Of a stretch of 64,000 nt of DNA, positions 53,994 to 62,162 are shown piece by piece. A program made the position numbers and the translations under genes. Where the stretch lies: the NCBI RefSeq assembly GCF_036549215.1, contig NZ_CP144371.1, forward strand, positions 310,001 through 374,000, given 5' to 3'. How positions within the stretch are numbered: position 1 is the stretch's first letter; every line of letters starts with the position of its first letter. The notes below the pieces were generated by a model that was not told the DNA's origin, did not search any database, and saw only the letters and a program-made list of their open reading frames with translations. This DNA comes from Candidatus Blochmannia sp. SNP (GTDB taxonomy: Bacteria; Pseudomonadota; Gammaproteobacteria; Enterobacterales; Enterobacteriaceae).

Positions 53994-54974
53994 ATGGTAA
54001 TAGTTAATAATGATGCATTGTTATTAGAATTTGCTAAAGAAACTTTAGAGATCGAAATTAACGAAGCTCAAAGTATGTTAGGCAGGTTAGATGAAAGCGT
54101 TGTGTTTGCTTGTCGTATATTATTGAATTGTACAGGAAAGGTTGCAGTTTCTGGCATAGGTAAATCAGGTCATATTGGAAAAAAAATTGCTGCTTCTTTA
54201 TCAAGCACGGGTACTCCTGCTTTTTTTGTTCATCCTGCAGAAGCTTTGCATGGTGATTTAGGTATGATTGGAACGAAAGATGTGGTGATATTTATTTCTT
54301 ATTCGGGTCGTGCATGTGAAATAATTACTTTAATGCCATTCTTAGTAGAAAGCGGTATCCCTGTGATTGCATTTACTGGTGATGTAAGCTCTCCTTTAGC
54401 TAAAGGGGCTACGTGCGTTCTTAATATTAAGATAAAAAGAGAAGCTTGCCCCATGGAATTAGCTCCTACTTCTAGCGCAGTTAACACTTTAATGATGGGG
54501 GATGCATTAACAATGGCTCTTATGAGATATAGAGGGTTTAGTTTAGAACAATTTGCTAGATCTCATCCAGGAGGTATATTAGGAGCTCAATTACTCAATT
54601 GTGTACATCACTTAATGCGTACTGGGGAACATATTTCAAAAGTTTTTTGGGAGGTAACAGTAATGGACGCAATGTTTGAATTGAGCCGTACTGGGCTTGG
54701 ATTAACTGCTGTGTGCGACAATCATATTCGTGTTATAGGAGTGTTTACTGACGGAGATTTAAGACGTTGGATGGTTAAAGGTAAATCTCTTGATGATCCT
54801 ATTGATATTGCTATGACTAAACCTGGTTATCGTATTCCAAAAGAATGGCATGCGAGCGCAGCGTTAAAAGCGTTGTATCAACGAAAAATCGCCGCAGCAC
54901 CAGTGGTGGATAAAACTGGAACATTAGTAGGTTCAATCAATATACATGATTTACACCAAGCTATAATAGAGTGA
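53994..54974 (+). CDS. gutQ: arabinose-5-phosphate isomerase, GutQ type
   Basis: This enzyme converts ribulose-5-phosphate to arabinose-5-phosphate for Kdo synthesis. It has 326 residues: an N-terminal SIS domain (SGIGKSGHIGKKIAA, HPAEALHGDLGMI, FISYSGR) and a tandem CBS pair (MDAMFELSRTGLGLTAVCD to the C-terminus). Several blocks (SGIGKSGHIGKK, PAEALHGDLGMI, NTLMMGDAL, FTDGDLRRW) fit the paralogue GutQ better than KdsD. That judgement is from memory of both E. coli sequences. It stands alone, outside the sorbitol operon where E. coli has gutQ, and probably supports lipopolysaccharide core synthesis. The ATG has no strong ribosome-binding site. Confidence 0.88.
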   Translation: MVIVNNDALLLEFAKETLEIEINEAQSMLGRLDESVVFACRILLNCTGKVAVSGIGKSGHIGKKIAASLSSTGTPAFFVHPAEALHGDLGMIGTKDVVIFISYSGRACEIITLMPFLVESGIPVIAFTGDVSSPLAKGATCVLNIKIKREACPMELAPTSSAVNTLMMGDALTMALMRYRGFSLEQFARSHPGGILGAQLLNCVHHLMRTGEHISKVFWEVTVMDAMFELSRTGLGLTAVCDNHIRVIGVFTDGDLRRWMVKGKSLDDPIDIAMTKPGYRIPKEWHASAALKALYQRKIAAAPVVDKTGTLVGSINIHDLHQAIIE

Positions 54975-55049
54975 GTAGTTAGTTTTAATTTTAAATGAAC
55001 TAAAACAACTAAAAATATTTTTATATATAATTTTTTTTAGTTATTTTGA

Positions 55050-55122
55050 CTCCCCTGACTGGATTCGAACCAGTGACATACGGATTAACAGTCCGCCGTT
55101 CTACCAACTGAACTACAGAGGA
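55050..55122 (-). tRNA. tRNA-Asn (anticodon GUU)
   Basis: The minus strand has acceptor stem TCCTCTG/CAGGGGA with one G-U pair, anticodon arm CGGACTGTTAATCCG giving GTT, and T loop TTCGAAT. The discriminator is G. CCA is not encoded. It is nearly identical to enterobacterial tRNA-Asn. Confidence 0.97.
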
Positions 55123-55277
55123 ACCAATAAATTAGATCCATACTATATTAATATATTTAATAATACAAGTGCTTAATGACAATCGGTTGAGTTAATCAGG
55201 TATTTAAATATGATGGGAAAACTGTGGATATTATTATTTATTTAATAATTGGATTATTTTTTTATAATCTCTTGTGG

Positions 55278-55323
55278 TATTTTAATTTAAATATAATAAG
55301 TTTATTATATTTAAATTAAAATA
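55278..55323. repeat. 22-bp perfect A/T inverted repeat between two tRNA genes
   Basis: Arms 55278-55299 and 55302-55323 are exact complements with only GT between them, and all 44 arm bases are A or T. It lies between divergently oriented tRNA-Asn and tRNA-Ser(CGA), so it is downstream of neither. Confidence 0.8.
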
Positions 55324-55383
55324 GATGTGTTTGTGTGTTATTTTCTATATGAAGGAATATAAAATTCTTTAGATTTTCAATAG

Positions 55384-55473
55384 GGAGAGATGCCGGAGTG
55401 GCTGAACGGAGCGGTTTCGAAAACCGTTTTAAAGAAATAATATCTTTCAAGGGTTCGAATCCCTTTCTCTCCG
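55384..55473 (+). tRNA. tRNA-Ser (anticodon CGA)
   Basis: A 90-base class II tRNA with acceptor stem GGAGAGA/TCTCTCC, anticodon arm GCGGTTTCGAAAACCGT giving CGA, an extended variable arm and T loop TTCGAAT. Discriminator G, no encoded CCA. It corresponds to E. coli serU, which reads UCG. Confidence 0.96.
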
Positions 55474-56070
55474 TTATTTTTTGAAAGTATAAACATTAAT
55501 ACTATATGATGTTTTAATGTTATGTTGAAGTATAAATGATTCGTATTCAATTAAAATGATTAAATAATTGATGATGAAAATTTATATTAATTTGCATGAG
55601 TCTTATTTTTTTCAATAATATTAATGTATATAATATTATTATTTATAATTGTATTATAATGTGTTGAAGATTATTTTCATTATTTTGTTGTAGATATAAA
55701 ATGATAAGGGATATTTATTTTAGTTAGTGATGTTTTATATATTTATATGATATACCTTGTATAGGTAAATTAAAACAAATAATATAATTTATTTATCATT
55801 AATTTAAAGGATGATTGTATATTTTTATGTTTTATAAAGTAAATGTTATGGATTTAATTTATATATTTATAAAATATTTGGTTTCTATTGTATATAGATC
55901 ATAAGAAGGTGGTTTTTACAAATATTACAGTAGAACAACGACGTTATTTTGCTGATTTTATCCATCCAGTAATTGGAATTAGTTTTTGTTAGTTTGAAGA
56001 TATATATATAAATTTTAATTTTTTATAAAATGTAACAACTAATGATTTGTGATTTATATAATTACGATAG
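55474..56070. other. spacer between the two tRNA-Ser genes
   Basis: About 600 bases with no intact gene. Mostly A/T-rich with stops in every frame. One patch near 55905-55992 has protein-like base composition and is listed separately. From recalled E. coli gene order a rearrangement breakpoint falls here. Confidence 0.55.
55909..55992 (+). pseudogene. possible 27-codon gene remnant
   Basis: GTG with GAAGG just upstream opens a frame for MVFTNITVEQRRYFADFIHP and seven more residues before TAG. The patch has C and G in a codon-like pattern unlike the surrounding spacer. I do not recognise the peptide. It may be a relic of a gene lost at the rearrangement junction or a small real gene; the evidence is only composition and an acceptable ribosome-binding site. 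Confidence 0.3.
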
Positions 56071-56163
56071 TGGCGGTGAGGAAGGGATTCGAACCCTTGA
56101 TACATAAATTATGTGTATACATGCTTTCCAGGCACGCTCCTTAAACCACTCGGACACCTCACC
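56071..56163 (-). tRNA. tRNA-Ser (anticodon GGA), CCA encoded
   Basis: A class II tRNA on the minus strand: acceptor stem GGTGAGG/CCTCACC, anticodon loop CTGGAAA giving GGA, a long variable arm and T loop TTCGAAT. The discriminator G is followed by an encoded CCA (56071-56073), unlike the other four tRNAs in this window. It reads UCC and UCU. Confidence 0.96.
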
Positions 56164-56353
56164 AATTTAATAAGCAAATACTGAAATAATATAAAATTTT
56201 TGTTTCAGGTTAAGTATGATAGTTTAATTTAATCTGTTGTTTACTAGTATCAATGAAATGTACTAGTCTTAAATTAAGCATTAAAAATTTTCTAGTATCT
56301 TAAGTGAAATGATGTAGTAAGATATATTTATTATAATAAATGTACATTTCTAG

Positions 56354-57577
56354 TCATAGTTTACGTTTCTTGTCATTTTTGTTATTAAGTAAAGATTGAA
56401 AAGAGTAATATTTGAATTGAAAATATAATCCCAGTAAAGTAATTAAACCAATTATACTTAGAACAATCCAAGGTAATTGCATAAAATTTTGTGCTTTACC
56501 AATATCATATAACCATCCGCTGCCGCTATAACCTACAGTACCTCCTAAAGCTAAACTCAATTTACTAAAACCTATATAACTGCTACGTGCCTTGTAATCT
56601 GTTAATAAAGCCCCTAAAGTCTCTCTTGCAGGTTCAGCAATAATAGAACCTATGTAGAAAAAGCTAATTAGAATTAATAACATATGTAAGTTTTTAACTA
56701 ATCCAATAGGAAATAAACTAATGATAATAGTTATTAACCCTACCATCAAGCGTGTTTCTAATTTGAAATATTTTTCACTCCACCAAGTTATAGGAATAAT
56801 TAATAATAAAGATAAAATTGCTTCTATAATATACATATATTTTATATATGATAGTTGCCCAGATACTTCATGAATACGAATAGGCAACATTAACATCACT
56901 TGAGCTGATAAGATATAATATCCAGTTAGGGTAAAAACATAAATTATAAATCTTTGATTATTAAGTACTTTTTTTATACCTTCTAATAATGAATCATGGG
57001 AACTAGAAATTTTGTATGCAGGTAATCTCCAGGCGTTAAAAACTCCAGCGATGAAAAATAATGTTGCTCCGGTAAAGCATACCAATTTAAAGTTATATTG
57101 TAATAACCATGTGCCTAGTACGATACCTATTATAGCGCACATACTATCTTCAAGCATTAATACAGAATAAAATCTCCCTAATTCCCATGGGCGAACTAAT
57201 TTAATTACTAGTGCAGTACGTGGCGGGTCAAATAATGTTCCACCTAATGCAGATAATACACATGATAAACATAATAATATAGGAGTATTTGCAATACTCA
57301 TTATAATAAATCCTACAGTACGCATAAATAATCCGGATACGATCATGGGTTTTGCGCCTAATTTATCAGCGAAGGCTCCGCTAAAAATTCCTAATCCTTG
57401 TTGAATAAATTGCCGTAATCCTAAAGCAAATCCTACTAAAAAAGCTCCCCATCCTAGCTGTTCGACAAAATATATTGAAATAAGTGGAAAAACAACATAA
57501 AAACCTATAACTACAAACATATTATCTATAATTAAAAAATATTTACCTAGTCTTCTAGCTTGCGATATTGTATACAT
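56354..57577 (-). CDS. mdtH: MdtH, major facilitator superfamily transporter
   Basis: A 407-residue, 12-helix major facilitator protein (E. coli MdtH/YceL 402). N-terminal [21 protein letters not shown], the loop 2-3 signature [28 protein letters not shown] and [19 protein letters not shown] are close to MdtH. In E. coli overexpression confers modest quinolone resistance; the natural substrate is unknown. The ATG has GGAG seven bases upstream. It is divergent from murJ and is one of few transporters kept here, so the substrate may be relevant to host exchange, which is inference. Confidence 0.93.
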   Translation of the reverse strand: MYTISQARRLGKYFLIIDNMFVVIGFYVVFPLISIYFVEQLGWGAFLVGFALGLRQFIQQGLGIFSGAFADKLGAKPMIVSGLFMRTVGFIIMSIANTPILLCLSCVLSALGGTLFDPPRTALVIKLVRPWELGRFYSVLMLEDSMCAIIGIVLGTWLLQYNFKLVCFTGATLFFIAGVFNAWRLPAYKISSSHDSLLEGIKKVLNNQRFIIYVFTLTGYYILSAQVMLMLPIRIHEVSGQLSYIKYMYIIEAILSLLLIIPITWWSEKYFKLETRLMVGLITIIISLFPIGLVKNLHMLLILISFFYIGSIIAEPARETLGALLTDYKARSSYIGFSKLSLALGGTVGYSGSGWLYDIGKAQNFMQLPWIVLSIIGLITLLGLYFQFKYYSFQSLLNNKNDKKRKL

Positions 57578-58208
57578 GGGTCTCCGTGTGTGTATTTTGT
57601 ATACGTTTTTGTTTACTGTGTATTAAAAATATCTTTAGTAGTTGTGTATTTTTGTTTTTGATTACGGTGTAAATTAACATGTATCTTATATGTTTTATGA
57701 AACATTTAAATATACAAATATTAATATTTATATATATATGTTTGTTTCTTATATATTTTATTCTAAATATAATACTGAATAATAAAAGTGATTATCTTTA
57801 CTAAAGATTGCTAATATGTGTAAATTTTTATATAAACACACAGTTAACCAGTTTTATGATAAATTTAAAGAAAGCATTTTAAGCGGTCATTTTGTTTGTA
57901 AAGCTTATAGCATAAGAAATATGGTTGTTGTTATTAGTTGTTTTTAATAAGTACCATGTTTTATGCGTATCAATACATATACTACATTATAACAGAGATA
58001 TATAATAATTATAGCTTATATATACGTTCTATTGGTATTTTGAATATATGATTTTAAAATAGAAAATATTTTTTAATATAATACTATTGTTTATAGAACT
58101 GATTATTATAATTTATGTAATTCGGCGCAATTTTGTAATTTATGATAAAAATTATGTTTGTATAATACTATATTTATATTGAATTTTTTTGAAAATTTTT
58201 TAAATATA
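57578..58208. other. spacer between divergent mdtH and murJ
   Basis: About 630 bases. Besides a 43-codon open frame listed separately, nothing is recognisable. E. coli has several genes between mdtH and murJ, and they are absent here. Promoters for both flanking genes must be inside. Confidence 0.5.
57816..57947 (+). other. 43-codon open frame of unknown status
   Basis: ATG opens a frame MCKFLYKHTVNQFYDKFKES and 23 more residues, with G and C more frequent than in neighbouring spacer. There is no ribosome-binding site and no family resemblance that I can name. It may be a remnant of a gene lost between mdtH and murJ or a chance frame. Confidence 0.2.
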
Positions 58209-59756
58209 ATGAATCTGTTAAAGTCGCTGACTTCAATGAGTTTTATAACTATGTTATCTCGTATTTTGGGTTTTATTAGAGATACCATTATAGCTCGAAT
58301 GTTTGGTGCCAGTGTCATGACAGATGCGTTTTTTGTTGCTTTTAAATTACCTAATTTATTAAGACGTATTTTTGCTGAAGGAGTGTTTTATCAAGTTTTC
58401 TTGCCTATATTATCAGAATATCGATGTCGTGATAGTGAAGAAGAAACACGAGTATTTATTTCTAGAGTCTCTGGTATGTTAATATTTATGCTGACTATTA
58501 TCGTCGTCATTGGGTTATTAACAGCACCTTGGATTATTGCGGTTACTGCTCCGGGTTTTGATAGTTCTACAGAAAAATTTATTATGGCTATTAAAATGTT
58601 TAGAGTGATGTTTCCTTATATTTTATTAGTGTCATTGACATCATTGATGGGATCTATTTTAAATACTTGTAATTTTTTTTTAGTACCATCGTTTACTCCA
58701 ATTTTTTTAAATATTAGTATGATCAGTTTTATGTTATTTGCAGAGTATTTATGTTCTCATATTCCTATTATGGGATTGGCTTGGTCAGTTATTGTAGGGG
58801 GAGTATTACAGTGTGCTTATTGTGTGCTATTTTTAAAAAAAATTAATATGCTAGTTATTCCAAAAATGAAATTTTATGATAATAGAGTATGTAGAATATA
58901 TAAATCAATGGTTCCTACTATAATTGTTGTTTCAAGTAGTCAGATATCACTGGTTATTAATACTATTCTTGCTTCTTTTTTGAGTGATGGCGCTATTTCT
59001 TGGATGTATTATGCTGATAGATTAATGGAGTTACCTATTGGAGTTTTTGGAGTAACATTAACTACTATTTTATATCCATATTTGTCTCGTTTTATTTCTA
59101 ATAAAAATTACGAAGATTATTCTTGTTTGATGAATTGGGGGATTAAGTTATGTTTTATACTAAGTTTACCAAGTGCTGTTATTTTAGGAGTTTTGTCTAA
59201 ACCATTAATAATAACATTGTTTAAGTATGGAAAATTTTTAGAATTTGATGTATTAATGACACAATATTCTGTAATTGCATATGCAATAGGGTTACCTGGG
59301 TTAATTTTATCTAAAATATTGACATCTGCTTTTTACTCGCGCCATGATATTAAAACTCCAGTCTATATAATTGTTATTGTCCTTATTTTTACTCAATTTA
59401 TAAATTTAACGTGTATTCATTCGTTAAAACATGTTGTTTTTTCTTTTTCTATTAGTTTGGGGGCCTGGTTAAATGCAGGGTTGTTATATTGGAAATTTAA
59501 AAAAAAATATTTATTTCAATTGCAGTCTGGATGGTTGTTTTTTTGTGGTCAATTGATTATTGCTCTTATTATATTGTATGCAGTATGTTTAGGATTGTTA
59601 ATGTATATATCTGATTGGACGCAAGGGCGTATTTTTTATAGATTAATTAGAATGATAGTTGTTTTAATATTAGTTAGTAGTAGTTATTGTATAACGCTAT
59701 GGTGTGTAGGTATTCGGTTAAAAGATTTTATTTTTTTAAGTAGAGAGAGTAAGTAG
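58209..59756 (+). CDS. murJ: lipid II flippase MurJ
   Basis: MurJ flips lipid II across the inner membrane for peptidoglycan synthesis. It has 515 residues from the ATG at 58209 (E. coli 511) and 14 predicted helices. The N-terminal MNLLKSLTSMSFITMLSRILGF, the cavity arginines in LGFIRDTIIARMFG and the block TDAFFVAFKLPNLLRRIFAEG are conserved, as is SWMYYADRLMELPIGVFG. An upstream TTG start would add 17 unrelated residues and is rejected. Together with DdlA it shows that the cell still makes a peptidoglycan wall. Confidence 0.96.
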   Translation: MNLLKSLTSMSFITMLSRILGFIRDTIIARMFGASVMTDAFFVAFKLPNLLRRIFAEGVFYQVFLPILSEYRCRDSEEETRVFISRVSGMLIFMLTIIVVIGLLTAPWIIAVTAPGFDSSTEKFIMAIKMFRVMFPYILLVSLTSLMGSILNTCNFFLVPSFTPIFLNISMISFMLFAEYLCSHIPIMGLAWSVIVGGVLQCAYCVLFLKKINMLVIPKMKFYDNRVCRIYKSMVPTIIVVSSSQISLVINTILASFLSDGAISWMYYADRLMELPIGVFGVTLTTILYPYLSRFISNKNYEDYSCLMNWGIKLCFILSLPSAVILGVLSKPLIITLFKYGKFLEFDVLMTQYSVIAYAIGLPGLILSKILTSAFYSRHDIKTPVYIIVIVLIFTQFINLTCIHSLKHVVFSFSISLGAWLNAGLLYWKFKKKYLFQLQSGWLFFCGQLIIALIILYAVCLGLLMYISDWTQGRIFYRLIRMIVVLILVSSSYCITLWCVGIRLKDFIFLSRESK

Positions 59757-59791
59757 TGTTCGTTTTATTAAATAGAAGACGTATTAGTATA

Positions 59792-61537
59792 TCACATATG
59801 TCTTATTGTTTTGATTCCTAATAAATTTAATCCTTTTTTTAAAATACGAACAGTAATCGATGCTAATTTTAATCTGCTATATTTTATGTGTATATTGGTT
59901 ATTTTAATAATTGGACAGTTTTCATAAAAAGAAGAAAATAACATAGATAATTTATATAAATAAGAACATAAAATGTGAGGAGTGCCTTGATTTGCTACTG
60001 TAGTAATTGTTTCTTCAAATTGAAGCAAACAAATTGCTAACAGTTTTTCTTCTTGAGTTTCTAATTGAATATTGTTTTGTTTTAGTTGAGAATCAATTGT
60101 TTTAGATCGTTCAAAAATAGAAAAAATTCTAGTACATGCATATTGTATATAAGGAGCAGTATTTCCTTCGAATTTTAACATGTTATTCCAATCGAATATA
60201 TAATTTATAATACGGTTTTTTGACAGTTCAGAATATTTGATAGCACCAATACTAATAATATGTGCTAGTTTATTTATTTGAGCATGTTTTAAATTAGAGT
60301 TTTTGCTTAATATTAATAAACGAGCACGTTTTAGAGCTTCATCTAATAATGTTTTTAATTTTAACGCATTACCAGATCGTGTTTTAAATGGTTTTTTATC
60401 TGTTCCAAGTAGCATACCGCATATATGATGCTCTAACAGCACTGATTTATCTAGATAACCTGCTTTATGGGCAATTTCCTGTGCTTGCATTATATGTTGT
60501 TTTTGACGACTATCGATATAATAAATAATTCTGTCAGCATGCAATATTTTGCAGCGATATTTTATGCAAGCAATGTCAGTGGTACTATATAGGTATGCTC
60601 CATCTTTTTTTTGAATAATTACTCCGAAAGGAGTGCCATTTTTATTGTTATAATTTTTTAGAGGCACTACAATAGCTCCATTACTTTTAATTGCTAAGCC
60701 TTTGTTTTTTAAATCCGATATAATATTAGGAAGCATATTATTATAAAAACTTTCTCCCATGATATTTCTTTTTTTTAAAGTAACATTTAATCGTATGTAT
60801 ATATTTTGATTATTTGATATAGAGATATCTACTAAACGTTTCCATATTTGACAGCAATATTTGTCTCCTTTTTGTAATTTTAAAACATAATTTCGAGATA
60901 ATTCCGCAAAATCAGGATCAATATCATATATTTTTTTAGCTTCTTGGTAAAAATACTCTAATGTAGATAATTGTATGGATTTATTTAATAAAAATTCAGG
61001 CTGAATATTTTTTTCTATATAAGCAATAAGCATACCAAATTGAGTACCCCAATCTCCTATATGATTAACTCTAATGACATTATGTCCTAAAAAAGACAAA
61101 ATACGAGCAACACTATCTCCTATAACAGTTGAGCGTAAATGTCCAACATGCATTTCTTTTGCAATATTTGGGCTAGAGTAATCAATAACAATGGTTTTTG
61201 GCGTGACTGGGGCAATACCTAAACGAGGCTCTGAAAAAATATTATTAATTTGATGAGATACCCATTTTGGATTCAAAAATATATTAATAAATCCTGGTTG
61301 TTCAATTTTTGTTGTTTTAGCGATATCATTTAGATCGATAAGTTCTATAATTTTTTTAGCAAGTTCTTCAACGGGGATATGTAATTTTTTGGAAATAGTT
61401 ATTAATCCATTAACTTGATAGTCTCCAAATTTTGATTTTGTTGATTGTTGTATTTGTATTAGATTGGAAACAGATTTATTCGTAATGAATAATAAAGCTT
61501 GATTTATTTTTTGTAGTAAAAATGTTTTAATATTCAT
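59792..61537 (-). CDS. argS: arginine--tRNA ligase
   Basis: ArgS charges tRNA-Arg, including the tRNA-Arg(CCU) at the start of this window. It has 581 residues from the chosen ATG (E. coli 577). The class I HIGH motif appears as HVGH in AKEMHVGHLRST. The N-terminal tRNA-recognition domain and the C-terminal anticodon-binding DALR domain (FEGNTAPYIQYACTRIFSIF) are present. A TTG start five codons earlier is rejected because alignment begins at MNIKTFLLQK and GAGTT lies before this ATG. It converges with murJ, with 35 bases between the stop codons. Confidence 0.96.
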   Translation of the reverse strand: MNIKTFLLQKINQALLFITNKSVSNLIQIQQSTKSKFGDYQVNGLITISKKLHIPVEELAKKIIELIDLNDIAKTTKIEQPGFINIFLNPKWVSHQINNIFSEPRLGIAPVTPKTIVIDYSSPNIAKEMHVGHLRSTVIGDSVARILSFLGHNVIRVNHIGDWGTQFGMLIAYIEKNIQPEFLLNKSIQLSTLEYFYQEAKKIYDIDPDFAELSRNYVLKLQKGDKYCCQIWKRLVDISISNNQNIYIRLNVTLKKRNIMGESFYNNMLPNIISDLKNKGLAIKSNGAIVVPLKNYNNKNGTPFGVIIQKKDGAYLYSTTDIACIKYRCKILHADRIIYYIDSRQKQHIMQAQEIAHKAGYLDKSVLLEHHICGMLLGTDKKPFKTRSGNALKLKTLLDEALKRARLLILSKNSNLKHAQINKLAHIISIGAIKYSELSKNRIINYIFDWNNMLKFEGNTAPYIQYACTRIFSIFERSKTIDSQLKQNNIQLETQEEKLLAICLLQFEETITTVANQGTPHILCSYLYKLSMLFSSFYENCPIIKITNIHIKYSRLKLASITVRILKKGLNLLGIKTIRHM

Positions 61538-62162
61538 ATAAACATAACTCAAAATATATTATCTAATAATATTGGATGATATATTAATTTCCAGTAATGT
61601 AAATTACAAATTTTGTTTTATAATTTCAAATATATTTTTGAGTTATGATCTATCCGTTAAGTATATTTGTTATCTTGGATAATCATAGGTTATGTAAAAA
61701 TTATTTAGGAAACTAATGAAATAATTATTGTGTATGTACGTAGTACAATACATCGTATTTTTGAAGAATGAAATATTTTAGCTTTATTTTGGAAAGAGAA
61801 TTTATTCTAGTTTTAATTAAATTTATTTAAATTATAGTTTTATAATAATACATAGTTTTGACTAAAATAAATTGCATATATTTTAGTCAAAACTATGTAT
61901 TTAATTTTTGTTAAACATTAAGATATTATTTAATCAAGGTATTTAATATAAGATACGATTGACTGCAATAAATTTAAGTATAGCTCAGAATGAGTGTTCT
62001 TTAATTTTAAGAAGTAATTAATATAATATCAGATAATGTTTTTATTTGTATGAATTATTAAAATTAAAAAATATATACATATTATATATAAACAACATTT
62101 TGATATGAATTTTCTAAAAATATATTTTATGCAATTAAACATTCATGATTAGAGGGATTTGT
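61538..62162. other. spacer between divergent argS and aspS
   Basis: No gene is seen. It holds the two promoters and a long inverted repeat listed separately. Coding remnants of the E. coli genes normally between these loci are not detectable. Confidence 0.5.
61847..61901 (+). repeat. 23-bp perfect inverted repeat with T-rich 3' flank
   Basis: Arms 61847-61869 and 61879-61901 are exact complements with a 9-base loop, and the plus strand continues TTAATTTTTG. It has the form of a strong intrinsic terminator on the plus strand, yet no plus-strand gene lies to its left since murJ, more than 2 kb away. It is 262 bases before aspS. Confidence 0.8.
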
